64,000 bases of DNA from an uncultured Tenacibaculum sp. (lineage in GTDB: Bacteria; Bacteroidota; Bacteroidia; Flavobacteriales; Flavobacteriaceae), in the NCBI GenBank assembly GCA_947496185.1, contig CANMCD010000007.1:62001-126000 (forward strand), written 5' to 3'. The position numbers and the translations under genes are program-made. The notes beneath the pieces were generated by a model. The model saw nothing but the letters and a program-made list of their open reading frames with translations, did not search any database and was not told the origin of the DNA. Positions 33,981-44,109 of the stretch are shown here, piece after piece; the first letter of the stretch is position 1; each line of letters opens with the position of its first letter.

Positions 33981-36020
33981 CTAATTTTTCAATTGTTTGA
34001 AAGCTTCTTCAGTTGATAGGGTCGGTAATTTACAAAATCCTTCTTCACATACATATATAAACGTCTCATTATCTACATGTTTTTCTGAGAATACAACGAG
34101 ATTGTTTTTTTTAGTACTGTAAACAACAAATGTGTTAGGTAAATAACTTGAATGAAAAGAAGTAGCAAAAGAAGCAGCATTACTACCTGTAACAATCACT
34201 TCTTTAAAAGAATAAAGTTTGTCTAATAGGGTTGTATTCCATTTTGAATAGGTAGTAAAACTGTTTTCGATAAAAGGAATCATGGATGACAACATTATTT
34301 TAGATTTTTTTAAGTAGGTTGAATTTCTAAATAAAATTCCTAATCTATATAAATTATTAGCCATAATAGCATTCGGTGAAGGTAGTACACCATCATTAAT
34401 TTTGATTAGTTTTGATACGAGTTGACTACTTTCTGTAAAAGTAAACATACTAGATTTTTTGTCTGAAAAATTGGCCATAACTATAGCAGTTAATTCATTT
34501 GCTCTTGAGGCGTATTTTTCATTAGAAGTAACAGTATAAAGTTTAATTAGGGCCTCAATAAGAAAAGCATAATCTTCTAGAAAACTTTGTTTATTAGCCA
34601 ATGTGTGATATAGTTTATTGCCTTCAAAAGCATTTTGATAAACAAGGTCAGCTAGTTTTTCAGCTTGTTTTAAATAATCCTTTTTACCTAAAGCTTTATA
34701 GGCATCAACAAACCCAGTAATTAACAAAGCATTCCATGAGGTTATAATTTTATTGTCTATTTTAGGTTTAATCCTTTGTTGTCGTTGCTTGTACAAAACT
34801 GAAATAGCGTATTCATTGTCTTGTTGTTTATTTTTGTCTAGAGAGGTGTTTTTATATAATATTAGATCTTTTTCTTTAGAATTTTTATGTAAAGGTTGGT
34901 ATTTATACTGTTCAGAAAAATCATTATATCGATCTTTAAGGATACTTTTAAGGACTGTTTTATTCCAAACATAAAATTTCCCTTCTTTACCTTCACTATC
35001 TGCGTTTATAGAAGAATAATATCCTCCCTCAGAAGATTTCATTTCTGAAAGTAAAAAATTAGCTGTTTTTTCAATAATGTATTTATAAGTAGGTATTTTA
35101 TACGCTTTATAGGCATTGGAAAACAAACTGAGTAACTGTGCATTGGTATAAAGCATTTTTTCAAAATGTGGTACCTTCCATTGTTCATCGGTAGTATACC
35201 TAAAAAAACCACCTCCAACATGATCGAATATTCCACCATTACTAATATTATTTAGCGTGCGGATGACCTGTTTTTGAGTAATACTATCATTTGAAAGGTA
35301 TGCATATTTCATCCAAAGAGAAATTTCACTTGGTTTAATAAATTTTTGAGTTGTTTTTGTTCCTCCAAAAACCATATCCCAACGTTGTTTCCATTGATTT
35401 ATATGATTTTTAAATGTGTCTTTTGAGAGGAGGGAGTCTTTCTTAACTATTTTAACTAGGTTGTTCTCTTGAATACCTAAAGCAATATTGTCAGCATAAG
35501 CGTGTAGTTTATCGGGTTCTTTCGCATAAAGTTCTTTAATTTTTTTTAGTACGCTAATCCATTCTTTTTGGGTATGATAAGTGCCCCCGTATATCGGTTT
35601 TCCATTGGGAAGGAGTATCACGTTAAGTGGCCATCCTCCTGATCCTGTCATCATTTGCACAGCTGTCATGTATAAGTGATCAATATCAGGGCGTTCTTCT
35701 CGATCTACTTTTATATTTATAAAATGGTTATTCATAAAAATAGCCACGGCATTATCTTCAAAAGTTTCTTTTTCCATGACATGACACCAATGGCAAGAGG
35801 AAAAGCCAATACTAACTATAATGAGTTTGTTGTTGGTTGTAGCATGTTTGATTAGTGTATCATCCCAAGTTTTCCAATGTACGGGGTCATCAGCATGTTG
35901 TAATAAATACGAACTGGTTTCTTTGGCTAGCTCATTTGAATTTTCCTCTTTTTTATTACAATTTAAAAAGTTTAGAGAACTGGTTATAATTAGTATGTAG
36001 AAGAGTTGTTGATAACGCAT
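33981..36020 (-). CDS. DUF255 (YyaL/SPATA20-type) lipoprotein with thioredoxin-like domain
   Basis: A 679-residue protein. Signal peptide ending in LNCN (cysteine about 21) marks a lipoprotein, which is unusual for this family, usually cytoplasmic. The thioredoxin-like N-terminal domain has SCHWCHVM (about 73-80), the CxxC-type motif of DUF255, followed by KVDREERPDIDHLYM. The central part is an alpha/alpha barrel like N-acylglucosamine 2-epimerases, with GGGFFRYTTDEQW and PHFEKMLYTNAQL. Function unproven. It sits next to oxyR, so a redox role is possible. Confidence 0.83.
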   Translation of the reverse strand: MRYQQLFYILIITSSLNFLNCNKKEENSNELAKETSSYLLQHADDPVHWKTWDDTLIKHATTNNKLIIVSIGFSSCHWCHVMEKETFEDNAVAIFMNNHFINIKVDREERPDIDHLYMTAVQMMTGSGGWPLNVILLPNGKPIYGGTYHTQKEWISVLKKIKELYAKEPDKLHAYADNIALGIQENNLVKIVKKDSLLSKDTFKNHINQWKQRWDMVFGGTKTTQKFIKPSEISLWMKYAYLSNDSITQKQVIRTLNNISNGGIFDHVGGGFFRYTTDEQWKVPHFEKMLYTNAQLLSLFSNAYKAYKIPTYKYIIEKTANFLLSEMKSSEGGYYSSINADSEGKEGKFYVWNKTVLKSILKDRYNDFSEQYKYQPLHKNSKEKDLILYKNTSLDKNKQQDNEYAISVLYKQRQQRIKPKIDNKIITSWNALLITGFVDAYKALGKKDYLKQAEKLADLVYQNAFEGNKLYHTLANKQSFLEDYAFLIEALIKLYTVTSNEKYASRANELTAIVMANFSDKKSSMFTFTESSQLVSKLIKINDGVLPSPNAIMANNLYRLGILFRNSTYLKKSKIMLSSMIPFIENSFTTYSKWNTTLLDKLYSFKEVIVTGSNAASFATSFHSSYLPNTFVVYSTKKNNLVVFSEKHVDNETFIYVCEEGFCKLPTLSTEEAFKQLKN

Positions 36021-36235
36021 TCCGCTAAGTTACGCGATTGTGTAAAAACGTGCAACTAGATAAGTTTTTAAGAGGTTTGGTGTGTTTTTTGTTTAAAAAT
36101 TATTTTATAGTGTTTATTATTTCTTTTTTTAAGAAAATACTTGGTTGTTTATGGTCGAATTATGGTTTTTTGGGGAGAAAATTTCTTTTCATTAAAGAAG
36201 ATTGTTAATTTTAAAGCCTTAACCTATTAACATCC

Positions 36236-39200
36236 ATGAAAAAACTTGTAGTTTACCTTACTACGATCTTGACTTTATTATACATAGTAAGTTGTTCAAA
36301 AGAAACTAAAGAAGAAAATAGTCTCCAGCAAAAAAATAAAATACTCCCCATTTTTGAAGAGGTAAAAGCAAGTCATAGTAACGTGACTTTTAAAAACTTC
36401 GTTAAAGAGGACTTGTATTTTAACTTTTTAAATTACCCTTATGTTTATAATGGAGGTGGTGTCGCTATCGGAGATGTGAATAATGATGGATTGGAAGACC
36501 TTTATTTTAGTTCAAATCAAGGGGCGAATAAATTATACATTAACAAAGGAGACTTTGTGTTTGAAGATACTACAAAAAAAGCAGGAGTTTTGGATAGTGA
36601 TGGATGGACTACTGGTGTGTCCATGGTAGATATTAATTCAGACGGGTGGCTTGATATTTATGTTTGTAAATCTGGCTCTCTTTATAAAAAAGAAGCGCGA
36701 CAAAATAAATTATATATCAATCAAAAAGATGGAACTTTTAAAGAGCAAGCTGCTTATTTTGGTTTGAACTCTCCTGCATTTTCAACACAAGCATATTATT
36801 TAGATTATGATAAAGACGGTGATATTGATATTTATTTGGTAAATCATAGATTTGATTTTAATAATAATGTTGCTATAAACCCTATTATACAAAATGCCTT
36901 TCAAGCGGAAACGACAGACCAACTTTTTGAAAATATAGGAGGGAAATATAAAGAAATAACACAACAAGCAGGAATAGTAAATAAAGCGTGGGGATTGAGT
37001 GCTTCTATAGGAGACTTTAATGATGATGGTTGGCCAGATATTTATGTGGCTAATGATTTTTTAGAAGGAGATTATTTGTATATCAACAATCAAAACGGAA
37101 CGTTTCATAACAATATACTTACTTCATTTGATCACATTACAGCCAATAGTATGGGATCAGATTTTGCCGATGTAAACAATGATTTAAAACCAGATTTATT
37201 AGTTGTAGATATGGTGTCTTCTGACCATAAAAGAAGTAAAGAAAACATGGCAGCTATGAGTACCAAAAGCTTCCATACGGTTGTGAATGCAGGTTATCAT
37301 CATCAATATATGTCTAATATGCTACAATTAAACTTAGGAAATGGAGCCTATAGTGAAATAGGGCAACTATCGGGGATTGCTAAAACGGATTGGAGCTGGG
37401 CACCTCTTTTGGCCGATTTTAATAACGATGGATTTAAAGACCTTTTTGTAACCAACGGTATTTTACATGATCTTTCTAATCAGGATTTTAGAAATGCTAT
37501 GAGAGATAATATCCGTAACAAAAGAAAGGTAACATTAGATCAGGCAATTGAGATGATGCCTTCTACCAAAATACGTAATGAATTATTTGTGAACCAAGGG
37601 GGTATTTCTTTTGAACCTGTGGCTGAGCAATGGGGGTTAGAAAAAAAGACAAATTCTAATGGAGTAGCTTATGCAGATTTAGACAACGACGGAGACTTAG
37701 ATTTGGTTGTAAATAATCAAATGGAATTGGCTAGTATCTATAAAAATAATCAAAACAAAAATTACGTATCAATTCATCTTATAGGAAATAAAAAAAATCC
37801 AAGTGCCATTGGAACTAAAGTCAATTTATATACTAAAAATCAAACACAAGCAGCAGAGCAATATGTAAGTAGAGGATTTCAGTCTTCTGTAAGCCATCGA
37901 TTACATTTTGGGGTTGGTGATACAAAAGAAATTGATAGTATACAGGTGGTTTGGAATTCTGGGAAAACAACCGTTTTAAACAGTTTATCAGCGAATCAAT
38001 TCCTTACTATTAAAGAGCGTGATGCAGAGAAAAACTTCGAACTAAAAAAAGAAAAAACTATAAATCCAAAGATTATAGAAGGCAAAAACCATGGTATAAC
38101 ATACAAACATCAAGAAAGTGTTTTTGATGATTATCAATTACAATTGTTATTACCTCAAAAGCAAAGTGAAAAAAATGGTGCCCTTTCGGTAGCAGACGTT
38201 AATAATGATGGGAAAGAAGATTTTTTTGTAGGAAATGCGAAAGGAGCTCCGTCAGCTTTATACATACAACAAAATAATGGAAAATTTATAGCCTCTAGTA
38301 CCAGTGTTTTCTATGAGGATCGTTTCTTTGAAGACAATAAATCGTTGTTTTTTGATATAGATAATGATGGAGACCAAGATTTGTACGTGACCAGTGGTAG
38401 TTATGAAGATGCAAAAGATAGCAAGTGGTTACAAGACCGCATGTATATAAATGATGGACAAGGTGGTTTTACGAGGTCTGATAAATTACCTAAATCATTA
38501 TCTGTATCGACTGTTGTTGTTTCAAGTGATGTTGATAATGATGGAGATTTAGATGTTTTTGTTGGTGGTGGGGTAATACCAGGAAAGTATCCTTTATCAT
38601 ATTCATCGCGACTTTTAGAGAATAACGGAGGAGTATTCACTGATGTTACCGATACTTTAACCAAGGGAATCAAAGGGTTACGTATGGTTAATGATGCTAT
38701 ATTTACGGATTATGATAGCGATGGCGATCAAGACTTAATTGTAGTAGGAGAGTGGATGCCAGTTACAGTTTTTAAGAATGAAAACGGGAAGCTTATTAAA
38801 GTAGAAAGCGTAGCACTAGAAAACACAAATGGATGGTATTTTTCTATTTGTTCGTATGATATAGATAATGATGGCGATCAAGACTATGTTATTGGAAATA
38901 TAGGAGAAAATAATAAGTTTTCACCTACGAAAGAAAAACCATTACACGTATATGCAAATGATTTTGATAAGAATAACAACGTAGACATTGTATTGAGTAA
39001 AGAAGAAAAAGGAGGAACACTATTACCTGTTCGAGGGAAACAATGTTCTTCTGAGCAGTTACCGTTGTTGAACAAGAAGTTTAAAACATATAAGGCCTTT
39101 GCAGATGCATCGTTATCTGAAATTTATGGAGAAAAAGGGTTGAAAGAAGCAACCCATTATAAAGCGATTAATTTTTCATCAATTATATTAGAGAACAGAG

Positions 39201-39535
39201 GTGAAGAAGGATTATTATGGAAAAAATTACCCAGAGAAGCTCAGTTTGGACCTACCTTAGATTTTGAAGTATTAGATTTGAATAATGATGGAAATATAGA
39301 ACTTTTGGGAGTTGGAAGTTTGTATGAAGCAGAAGTAGAAACGATACGTTATGATGCGAATAAAGGGTATTTAATAGGTACAGACGATACAAGAGGGGTG
39401 TATGGGGAGTTTTTGAATTATTTTAAAGGAATGGAAGTAAAGGCTATTGAAGCGATACAGGTTGGTGAGGAAAAGATGTTATTGGTATTGTGTAAAAATG
39501 AAACTTTAAAGTTATATAAAGGAACTAGTTTATAG
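36236..39535 (+). CDS. Large surface lipoprotein with VCBS/FG-GAP repeats and ASPIC/UnbV domain
   Basis: A 1099-residue lipoprotein (signal ending in IVSC, cysteine about 21). Multiple FG-GAP/VCBS-like repeats of the type DVNNDGLEDLYF, DYDKDGDIDIYLVN and DSDGDQDLIVVGE are spread along residues 60-480 and 650-920; their aspartate-rich loops bind calcium in beta-propeller folds. Residues about 515-600 carry the ASPIC/UnbV domain (RGFQSSVSHRLHFGVG). The protein should be attached to the outer surface and may bind extracellular polymers or proteins, although that is only inferred. A single gene, overlapping the convergent TauE gene by 6 bp. Confidence 0.88.
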   Translation: MKKLVVYLTTILTLLYIVSCSKETKEENSLQQKNKILPIFEEVKASHSNVTFKNFVKEDLYFNFLNYPYVYNGGGVAIGDVNNDGLEDLYFSSNQGANKLYINKGDFVFEDTTKKAGVLDSDGWTTGVSMVDINSDGWLDIYVCKSGSLYKKEARQNKLYINQKDGTFKEQAAYFGLNSPAFSTQAYYLDYDKDGDIDIYLVNHRFDFNNNVAINPIIQNAFQAETTDQLFENIGGKYKEITQQAGIVNKAWGLSASIGDFNDDGWPDIYVANDFLEGDYLYINNQNGTFHNNILTSFDHITANSMGSDFADVNNDLKPDLLVVDMVSSDHKRSKENMAAMSTKSFHTVVNAGYHHQYMSNMLQLNLGNGAYSEIGQLSGIAKTDWSWAPLLADFNNDGFKDLFVTNGILHDLSNQDFRNAMRDNIRNKRKVTLDQAIEMMPSTKIRNELFVNQGGISFEPVAEQWGLEKKTNSNGVAYADLDNDGDLDLVVNNQMELASIYKNNQNKNYVSIHLIGNKKNPSAIGTKVNLYTKNQTQAAEQYVSRGFQSSVSHRLHFGVGDTKEIDSIQVVWNSGKTTVLNSLSANQFLTIKERDAEKNFELKKEKTINPKIIEGKNHGITYKHQESVFDDYQLQLLLPQKQSEKNGALSVADVNNDGKEDFFVGNAKGAPSALYIQQNNGKFIASSTSVFYEDRFFEDNKSLFFDIDNDGDQDLYVTSGSYEDAKDSKWLQDRMYINDGQGGFTRSDKLPKSLSVSTVVVSSDVDNDGDLDVFVGGGVIPGKYPLSYSSRLLENNGGVFTDVTDTLTKGIKGLRMVNDAIFTDYDSDGDQDLIVVGEWMPVTVFKNENGKLIKVESVALENTNGWYFSICSYDIDNDGDQDYVIGNIGENNKFSPTKEKPLHVYANDFDKNNNVDIVLSKEEKGGTLLPVRGKQCSSEQLPLLNKKFKTYKAFADASLSEIYGEKGLKEATHYKAINFSSIILENRGEEGLLWKKLPREAQFGPTLDFEVLDLNNDGNIELLGVGSLYEAEVETIRYDANKGYLIGTDDTRGVYGEFLNYFKGMEVKAIEAIQVGEEKMLLVLCKNETLKLYKGTSL

Positions 39536-40306
39536 ATATTTCCATAAAATTTTGATGCTTACATAGATGATTAGTAATGCTGTGGCTTTTTTTAAACGTA
39601 TAGGTGATAATAATTTGTGACTAAGTGAACCTCCAATCCATCCACCTATTGAGACACATAATAACAATAAGAAAGTGAATTTCCAGTCAATAGTAAAGTT
39701 AGGATTCGTATATTGACCAATAAATCCACTAATCGAATTTACAAGAATAAAGAAACTAGATGCTGCGGCTATTTTCTTTGAAGTATCCCAATGTGTAAGA
39801 TGTAAGACTGGAGCTAAGAATATGCCACCTCCAATACCAGCAATTCCAGAAATGAATCCGATAGCACCTCCTATAAACGAATTCTTTTGCATACTTGGGT
39901 TGGTAAGCTGTTTCTTATTGGATTCGTGTTTCTTTGATAACCACATAGCCAGCGCTGAAAAAGACAAAACTATTCCAAGTAGAATAAAAAAGAATTTTTC
40001 ATTAATCCTTAACATTCCTCCAATAAAAGCTAAAGGGACACTAAAGATGACCAACGGGATTATGTTTTTCCAACAGTAATAATCCAGTTTTATAAAACGA
40101 ATTACATTACCCGTTACTACAACAATATTACATAATAGAGCAATGGCTCTTATTTCGACAAAACTAAAGCTAGTCAATGTGAGAATAGCCAAATAACTTG
40201 ATCCTCCACCAAACCCGACAGAAGAATAAAGTACAGCGATACTAAAAAATAAAAGAAACAAATGCCAGTTTTCAACAACTTTTTCAAAAAAAAGAGATAG
40301 CTCCAT
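39530..40306 (-). CDS. TauE/SafE family sulfite exporter-like membrane protein
   Basis: A 258-residue membrane protein with eight or so hydrophobic segments. The family motifs SSVGFGGGSSYLAIL (near 28-42) and GAIGFISGIAGIGGGIFLAPV (about 147-167) are present, the repeated glycine-rich half-domains of TauE/SafE transporters. The family exports sulfite or sulfonates; the substrate is not clear here. It overlaps the VCBS gene end by 6 bp and has a -7 element at 40315-40322. Confidence 0.87.
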   Translation of the reverse strand: MELSLFFEKVVENWHLFLLFFSIAVLYSSVGFGGGSSYLAILTLTSFSFVEIRAIALLCNIVVVTGNVIRFIKLDYYCWKNIIPLVIFSVPLAFIGGMLRINEKFFFILLGIVLSFSALAMWLSKKHESNKKQLTNPSMQKNSFIGGAIGFISGIAGIGGGIFLAPVLHLTHWDTSKKIAAASSFFILVNSISGFIGQYTNPNFTIDWKFTFLLLLCVSIGGWIGGSLSHKLLSPIRLKKATALLIIYVSIKILWKYL

Positions 40307-40314
40307 ACAGGAAT

Positions 40315-40322
40315 CAAATATA
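40315..40322 (-). promoter_or_regulatory. -7 promoter element of the TauE gene
   Basis: The minus strand reads TATATTTG, an exact TAnnTTTG match, 8 bases upstream of the ATG at 40306. Confidence 0.4.
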
Positions 40323-40419
40323 AATATTTGTCAGTTATCTAATGTTGTTAGTAGAAAAAATGTAGGGTATAATGAAAAAATACGTAGCTTGTTTGCGGAA
40401 AAAACAAAAGATTTCAGAT

Positions 40420-42342
40420 ATGAGTAATTATCATATAAAACATTTAGAAGAATATTATCAGGTTTATAGAAAGTCAGTTAGGAATCCAGAGGTATTTTGG
40501 GAAGAAATAGCTGAAGAACACTTTGTTTGGAAAAAAAGATGGGATAATGTATTGAGTTATGACTTTTCGAAGCCCGAAGTAAAGTGGTTTGAAGGAGCTA
40601 AATTAAATATTACTGAAAACTGTATTGATAGGCATTTGAGAACCAAAGCCGATAAAACTGCCATTCTTTTTGAACCCAATAATCCTGAGGATGAAGCAGA
40701 ACATATATCGTATGGCGAATTACATAAACGTGTATGTAAATTTGCGAATGTTTTAAAGGAAAATGGAATCAAAAAAGGAGATAGAGTATGTATTTATTTA
40801 CCAATGATTCCAGAACTTGCCGTATCTGTACTAGCATGTGCAAGAATTGGGGCAATCCATTCGGTAGTTTTCGCAGGTTTTTCTTCTACTGCATTGTCAA
40901 CCCGTATTAATGATTGTGGTGCAAAAATGGTAATTACCTCAGATGGATCTTATAGAGGTGTTAAAACAATAGATTTAAAAGGAATCGTAGACGAAGCTTT
41001 AGAAAGTTGTACTACTATAGATACTGTTTTAGTTGCTAAAAGAATTAATTCAGATATCAACATGGTTGATGGAAGAGACAAGTGGCTTCAACCGTTATTA
41101 GATCAAGCAAATGAGACTTGTGAAGCAGAGGTAATGGATGCTGAAGATCCTTTGTTCATATTATATACATCTGGTTCTACAGGTAGTCCTAAAGGAATGT
41201 TACATACCACAGCAGGGTATATGGTATATACTGCGTATACATTTAAGAATGTCTTTAACTATAAAGAAGGAGATGTATATTGGTGTACAGCAGATATCGG
41301 TTGGATTACTGGACATAGTTATATTGTCTATGGTCCTTTAGCAAATGGTGCTACCACTGTAATGTTTGAAGGCGTGCCTAGTTATCCAGATTTTGGTCGT
41401 TTTTGGCAAATTGTAGAAAAGCATAAAGTTAACCAATTCTATACAGCACCAACAGCGATTAGGGCTTTAGCTAAGGAAAACTTAGAATATGTAGAATCGT
41501 ATGATTTATCTTCAATAAAAGTATTAGGTACTGTTGGCGAACCTATTAATGAGGAAGCTTGGCATTGGTATAACGACAATATAGGAAAGAAAAAAAGTCC
41601 AATTGTAGACACTTGGTGGCAAACAGAAACAGGAGGGATGATGATTTCTCCAATTCCATATACCACACCTACGAAACCAACTTATGCAACGTTGCCTTTA
41701 CCTGGAATACAGTTGGCGTTAATGGATGAAAACGGAAACGAAGTGAACGGTAACCAAGTAGACGGACGTTTGTGTGTAAAATTCCCTTGGCCTTCTATGG
41801 CTCGTAGTATCTGGGGAAATCACCAGCGATATAAGGACACGTACTTCTCGGCTTTTGAGAATAAATATTTTACAGGTGACGGTGCTTTAAGAGATGAAGT
41901 AGGTTATTATCGAATTACAGGAAGGGTAGATGATGTTATTATTGTATCAGGACACAATTTAGGAACAGCACCTATTGAAGACGCCATAAACGAGCACCCT
42001 GCAGTTGCAGAAAGTGCTATCGTCGGGTTTCCTCACGACATTAAAGGAAACGCTTTATATGGCTACGTTATTTTAAAAGAAGCGGGCGAAGGAAGAGATC
42101 ACGATAATTTACGTAAGGAAATCAATCAAATAATAACAGAACATATTGGACCCATAGCAAAATTGGATAAGATTCAATTTACGGGGGGATTACCTAAAAC
42201 TCGATCGGGAAAAATAATGAGACGTATTTTGCGAAAGATAGCGCATAACGAAATTGATAATCTTGGTGATGTATCTACGTTATTAAATCCTGAGGTTGTT
42301 CAAAGTATTATTGACAATAGATTAGCTTATGAACTTAATTAG
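40420..42342 (+). CDS. acs: Acetyl-CoA synthetase
   Basis: A 640-residue adenylate-forming enzyme converting acetate, ATP and CoA to acetyl-CoA. The ATP-binding A3 motif is YTSGSTGSPKGMLHT, the substrate motif is DTWWQTETGGMM, the hinge region YFTGDGALRDEVGYYRITGR, and the C-terminal catalytic/acetylation lysine is in PKTRSGKIMRR. The size and the start MSNYHIKHLEEYYQVYR fit the family; an in-frame ATG at 40372 would add 16 atypical residues. It ends 4 bases inside the convergent STAS gene. Confidence 0.95.
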   Translation: MSNYHIKHLEEYYQVYRKSVRNPEVFWEEIAEEHFVWKKRWDNVLSYDFSKPEVKWFEGAKLNITENCIDRHLRTKADKTAILFEPNNPEDEAEHISYGELHKRVCKFANVLKENGIKKGDRVCIYLPMIPELAVSVLACARIGAIHSVVFAGFSSTALSTRINDCGAKMVITSDGSYRGVKTIDLKGIVDEALESCTTIDTVLVAKRINSDINMVDGRDKWLQPLLDQANETCEAEVMDAEDPLFILYTSGSTGSPKGMLHTTAGYMVYTAYTFKNVFNYKEGDVYWCTADIGWITGHSYIVYGPLANGATTVMFEGVPSYPDFGRFWQIVEKHKVNQFYTAPTAIRALAKENLEYVESYDLSSIKVLGTVGEPINEEAWHWYNDNIGKKKSPIVDTWWQTETGGMMISPIPYTTPTKPTYATLPLPGIQLALMDENGNEVNGNQVDGRLCVKFPWPSMARSIWGNHQRYKDTYFSAFENKYFTGDGALRDEVGYYRITGRVDDVIIVSGHNLGTAPIEDAINEHPAVAESAIVGFPHDIKGNALYGYVILKEAGEGRDHDNLRKEINQIITEHIGPIAKLDKIQFTGGLPKTRSGKIMRRILRKIAHNEIDNLGDVSTLLNPEVVQSIIDNRLAYELN

Positions 42343-42617
42343 ATTATGCTTCTATAAATAAGCTCATCATAAATATCTTTAGTGCCAAGGCCTTGAATGC
42401 TAATTTTTTTGTTAGCTTTTGAGGCTTTTTTAAAGAGTTTGGCTAAAGACTCTACAGCATGAGAATCAATTTCTGTTACCTCATTGATATCTAATACCAC
42501 TCTTTTATGTTTTTTTAAATAAGAATTAACCTGACTTTTTACATTTTTAAAAGTTTCAGAGTTAAGGTCACCTCTAAGGTACAGGCAATTATTGCTTGTT
42601 TTTATACTTGAATACAT
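42339..42617 (-). CDS. Small STAS-domain protein
   Basis: A 92-residue single-domain STAS (anti-sigma-factor antagonist type) protein. The core LDINEVTEIDSHAVESLAKLFKKA shows the conserved D-S pair at which SpoIIAA-like proteins are phosphorylated. No anti-sigma kinase gene is nearby, so its partner is not known; it may be a simple STAS module in toluene/lipid transport (Mla-like), but there is no such operon here. Confidence 0.8.
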   Translation of the reverse strand: MYSSIKTSNNCLYLRGDLNSETFKNVKSQVNSYLKKHKRVVLDINEVTEIDSHAVESLAKLFKKASKANKKISIQGLGTKDIYDELIYRSII

Positions 42618-42736
42618 AATAATTAGTTTTTTGGTTGAAGTTTAATTTACGTATATAATCATTTGGTATTCAGTAAGTTTCGATGAATCGTCAACTTTTG
42701 ACGATAAATGGTGTGCTTTAAGCTGTGTATGGTTAT

Positions 42737-43279
42737 TTATGACTCATTTTCGAAGAAACTAAAAACACTACCTCCGTAACGCTTATCATAACTAAATTTT
42801 GGATGCTCAGTTAATGAAGTATGTTTTGAATGCTCAACAATCAAAACTCCTTCTTCGGTTAACATATTTCTTTCGAAAACCAAATCAACTATTTTTAAAA
42901 ATTCTTTCTCTACAAAATCATAAGGAGGGTCGGCAAATATGATATCCGTTTTAAGTGGGCTTTTTTCGAGGAATTTATAGACATCCATTTTAAAAGCATT
43001 GATTGGTAAATCAAGTTCTTTAGCGATTTTATTAATGAATTTGACACATCCAAAATGAGCATCTACGGCATGAATTTCTGTAGTACCTCTTGAAGCAAAT
43101 TCGTAAGATATGTTTCCTGTGCCTGCAAATAAGTCAATAACCGAAATTGTATCAAAATAATAAAGGTTATTTATGATGTTAAATAAAGATTCCTTAGCCA
43201 TATCCGTTGTTGGACGAACAGGTAAGTTTTTGGGAGCAGAAATTCGTTTGCTTTTGTGTTTTCCAGAAATAATTCGCAT
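42737..43279 (-). CDS. rsmD: 16S rRNA (guanine-966-N2)-methyltransferase
   Basis: A 180-residue SAM-dependent methyltransferase of the RsmD family. MRIISGKHKSKRI is the conserved N-terminus, DLFAGTGNISYEFASRG is the SAM-binding loop, and FADPPYDF is the catalytic D/NPPY motif. The gene starts at the last base of the DUF3822 gene, so the two are cotranscribed, together with the upstream membrane protein. Confidence 0.93.
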   Translation of the reverse strand: MRIISGKHKSKRISAPKNLPVRPTTDMAKESLFNIINNLYYFDTISVIDLFAGTGNISYEFASRGTTEIHAVDAHFGCVKFINKIAKELDLPINAFKMDVYKFLEKSPLKTDIIFADPPYDFVEKEFLKIVDLVFERNMLTEEGVLIVEHSKHTSLTEHPKFSYDKRYGGSVFSFFENES

Positions 43280-44109
43280 TAAGATAATAGGGTATAGGTT
43301 GAATGATTAGAAATTTCGTCTTTATCGGTGAAGAAATTCGTATTACTTTCTATAAAATCTATGTTTTTTACATAGGTGTAGGTTATCGTATAGAGCGCTG
43401 ATTCTTTTTCAATTTTACCCAGAAAAATTAAATTAAATATTTCTGGAGCTATTTGTAATTGTTCTGCAACAAACAATATATAATAGATAAAATCTTCTTT
43501 GTTGGTGTAATTAAAAGAATTATAAAATTGTAATTGGTTGTTTTTAATTACGATGATATCTAAAAAAGAAGTAGCTACATTTACATACATTCTCGGAGTT
43601 ATTGATTGTGTTGTCTTTTCTAAAATTTTATCAATAAGTACCGTAGAATGATGTTTGTATTCGAATTCACCGAAGTTTTGAAAAATAAAATTATTGATAT
43701 TTACATAGGGTATATACACATTATGCGCTTCCATGTTTTCCAAGTTATCATAAGTGATAAAATCAGTTGGTAAAGTTTTTATGGTAAATTGGAGGTATGG
43801 TTTTAACCTATTTCTGTCAAAAAGTTCTGTAGGAACCAAAGTAGCTAGGTTGTTTTGATGAATTACAAATACAGATGAAAACTCTTGATGTAGCTCTTGA
43901 TCATTGGCAAAAATATACATGATTTTTTCTAACAATAATTCAGGAGAAGCTATTGTTGTATCAAAAGTATAGGTTGTATAAGTAATAACCTTCTTTGTTT
44001 CAATATCGGTTATACAAAAAGAAAATCCATCCAAATCAAATTGGATGGATAATTGTATGTTTTGCGCATCAGCGCTTATTTTTTTACTCTTTTTTTGCAG
44101 CTGCATCAT
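43279..44109 (-). CDS. DUF3822 family protein
   Basis: A 276-residue protein of a Bacteroidota-specific family that is usually encoded just before rsmD. The fold resembles the actin-like ATPase type with internal repeat (SIQFDLDGFSFCITD near the start; MYVNVATSFLDIIVIKNNQL in the middle), which is a family-knowledge statement. Function unknown. It begins at 44109 or 44106, inside the 3' end of the upstream gene, a 24-27-base overlap; a longer reading up to 44139 is possible but the residues there are atypical. Confidence 0.78.
   Translation of the reverse strand: MMQLQKKSKKISADAQNIQLSIQFDLDGFSFCITDIETKKVITYTTYTFDTTIASPELLLEKIMYIFANDQELHQEFSSVFVIHQNNLATLVPTELFDRNRLKPYLQFTIKTLPTDFITYDNLENMEAHNVYIPYVNINNFIFQNFGEFEYKHHSTVLIDKILEKTTQSITPRMYVNVATSFLDIIVIKNNQLQFYNSFNYTNKEDFIYYILFVAEQLQIAPEIFNLIFLGKIEKESALYTITYTYVKNIDFIESNTNFFTDKDEISNHSTYTLLS

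Noticed and set aside
36236-39535. The VCBS/ASPIC lipoprotein as an integrin-like or toxin-secretion system
   Set aside because: Repeats and ASPIC domain are common in Bacteroidota surface lipoproteins and no secretion or toxin genes are nearby.
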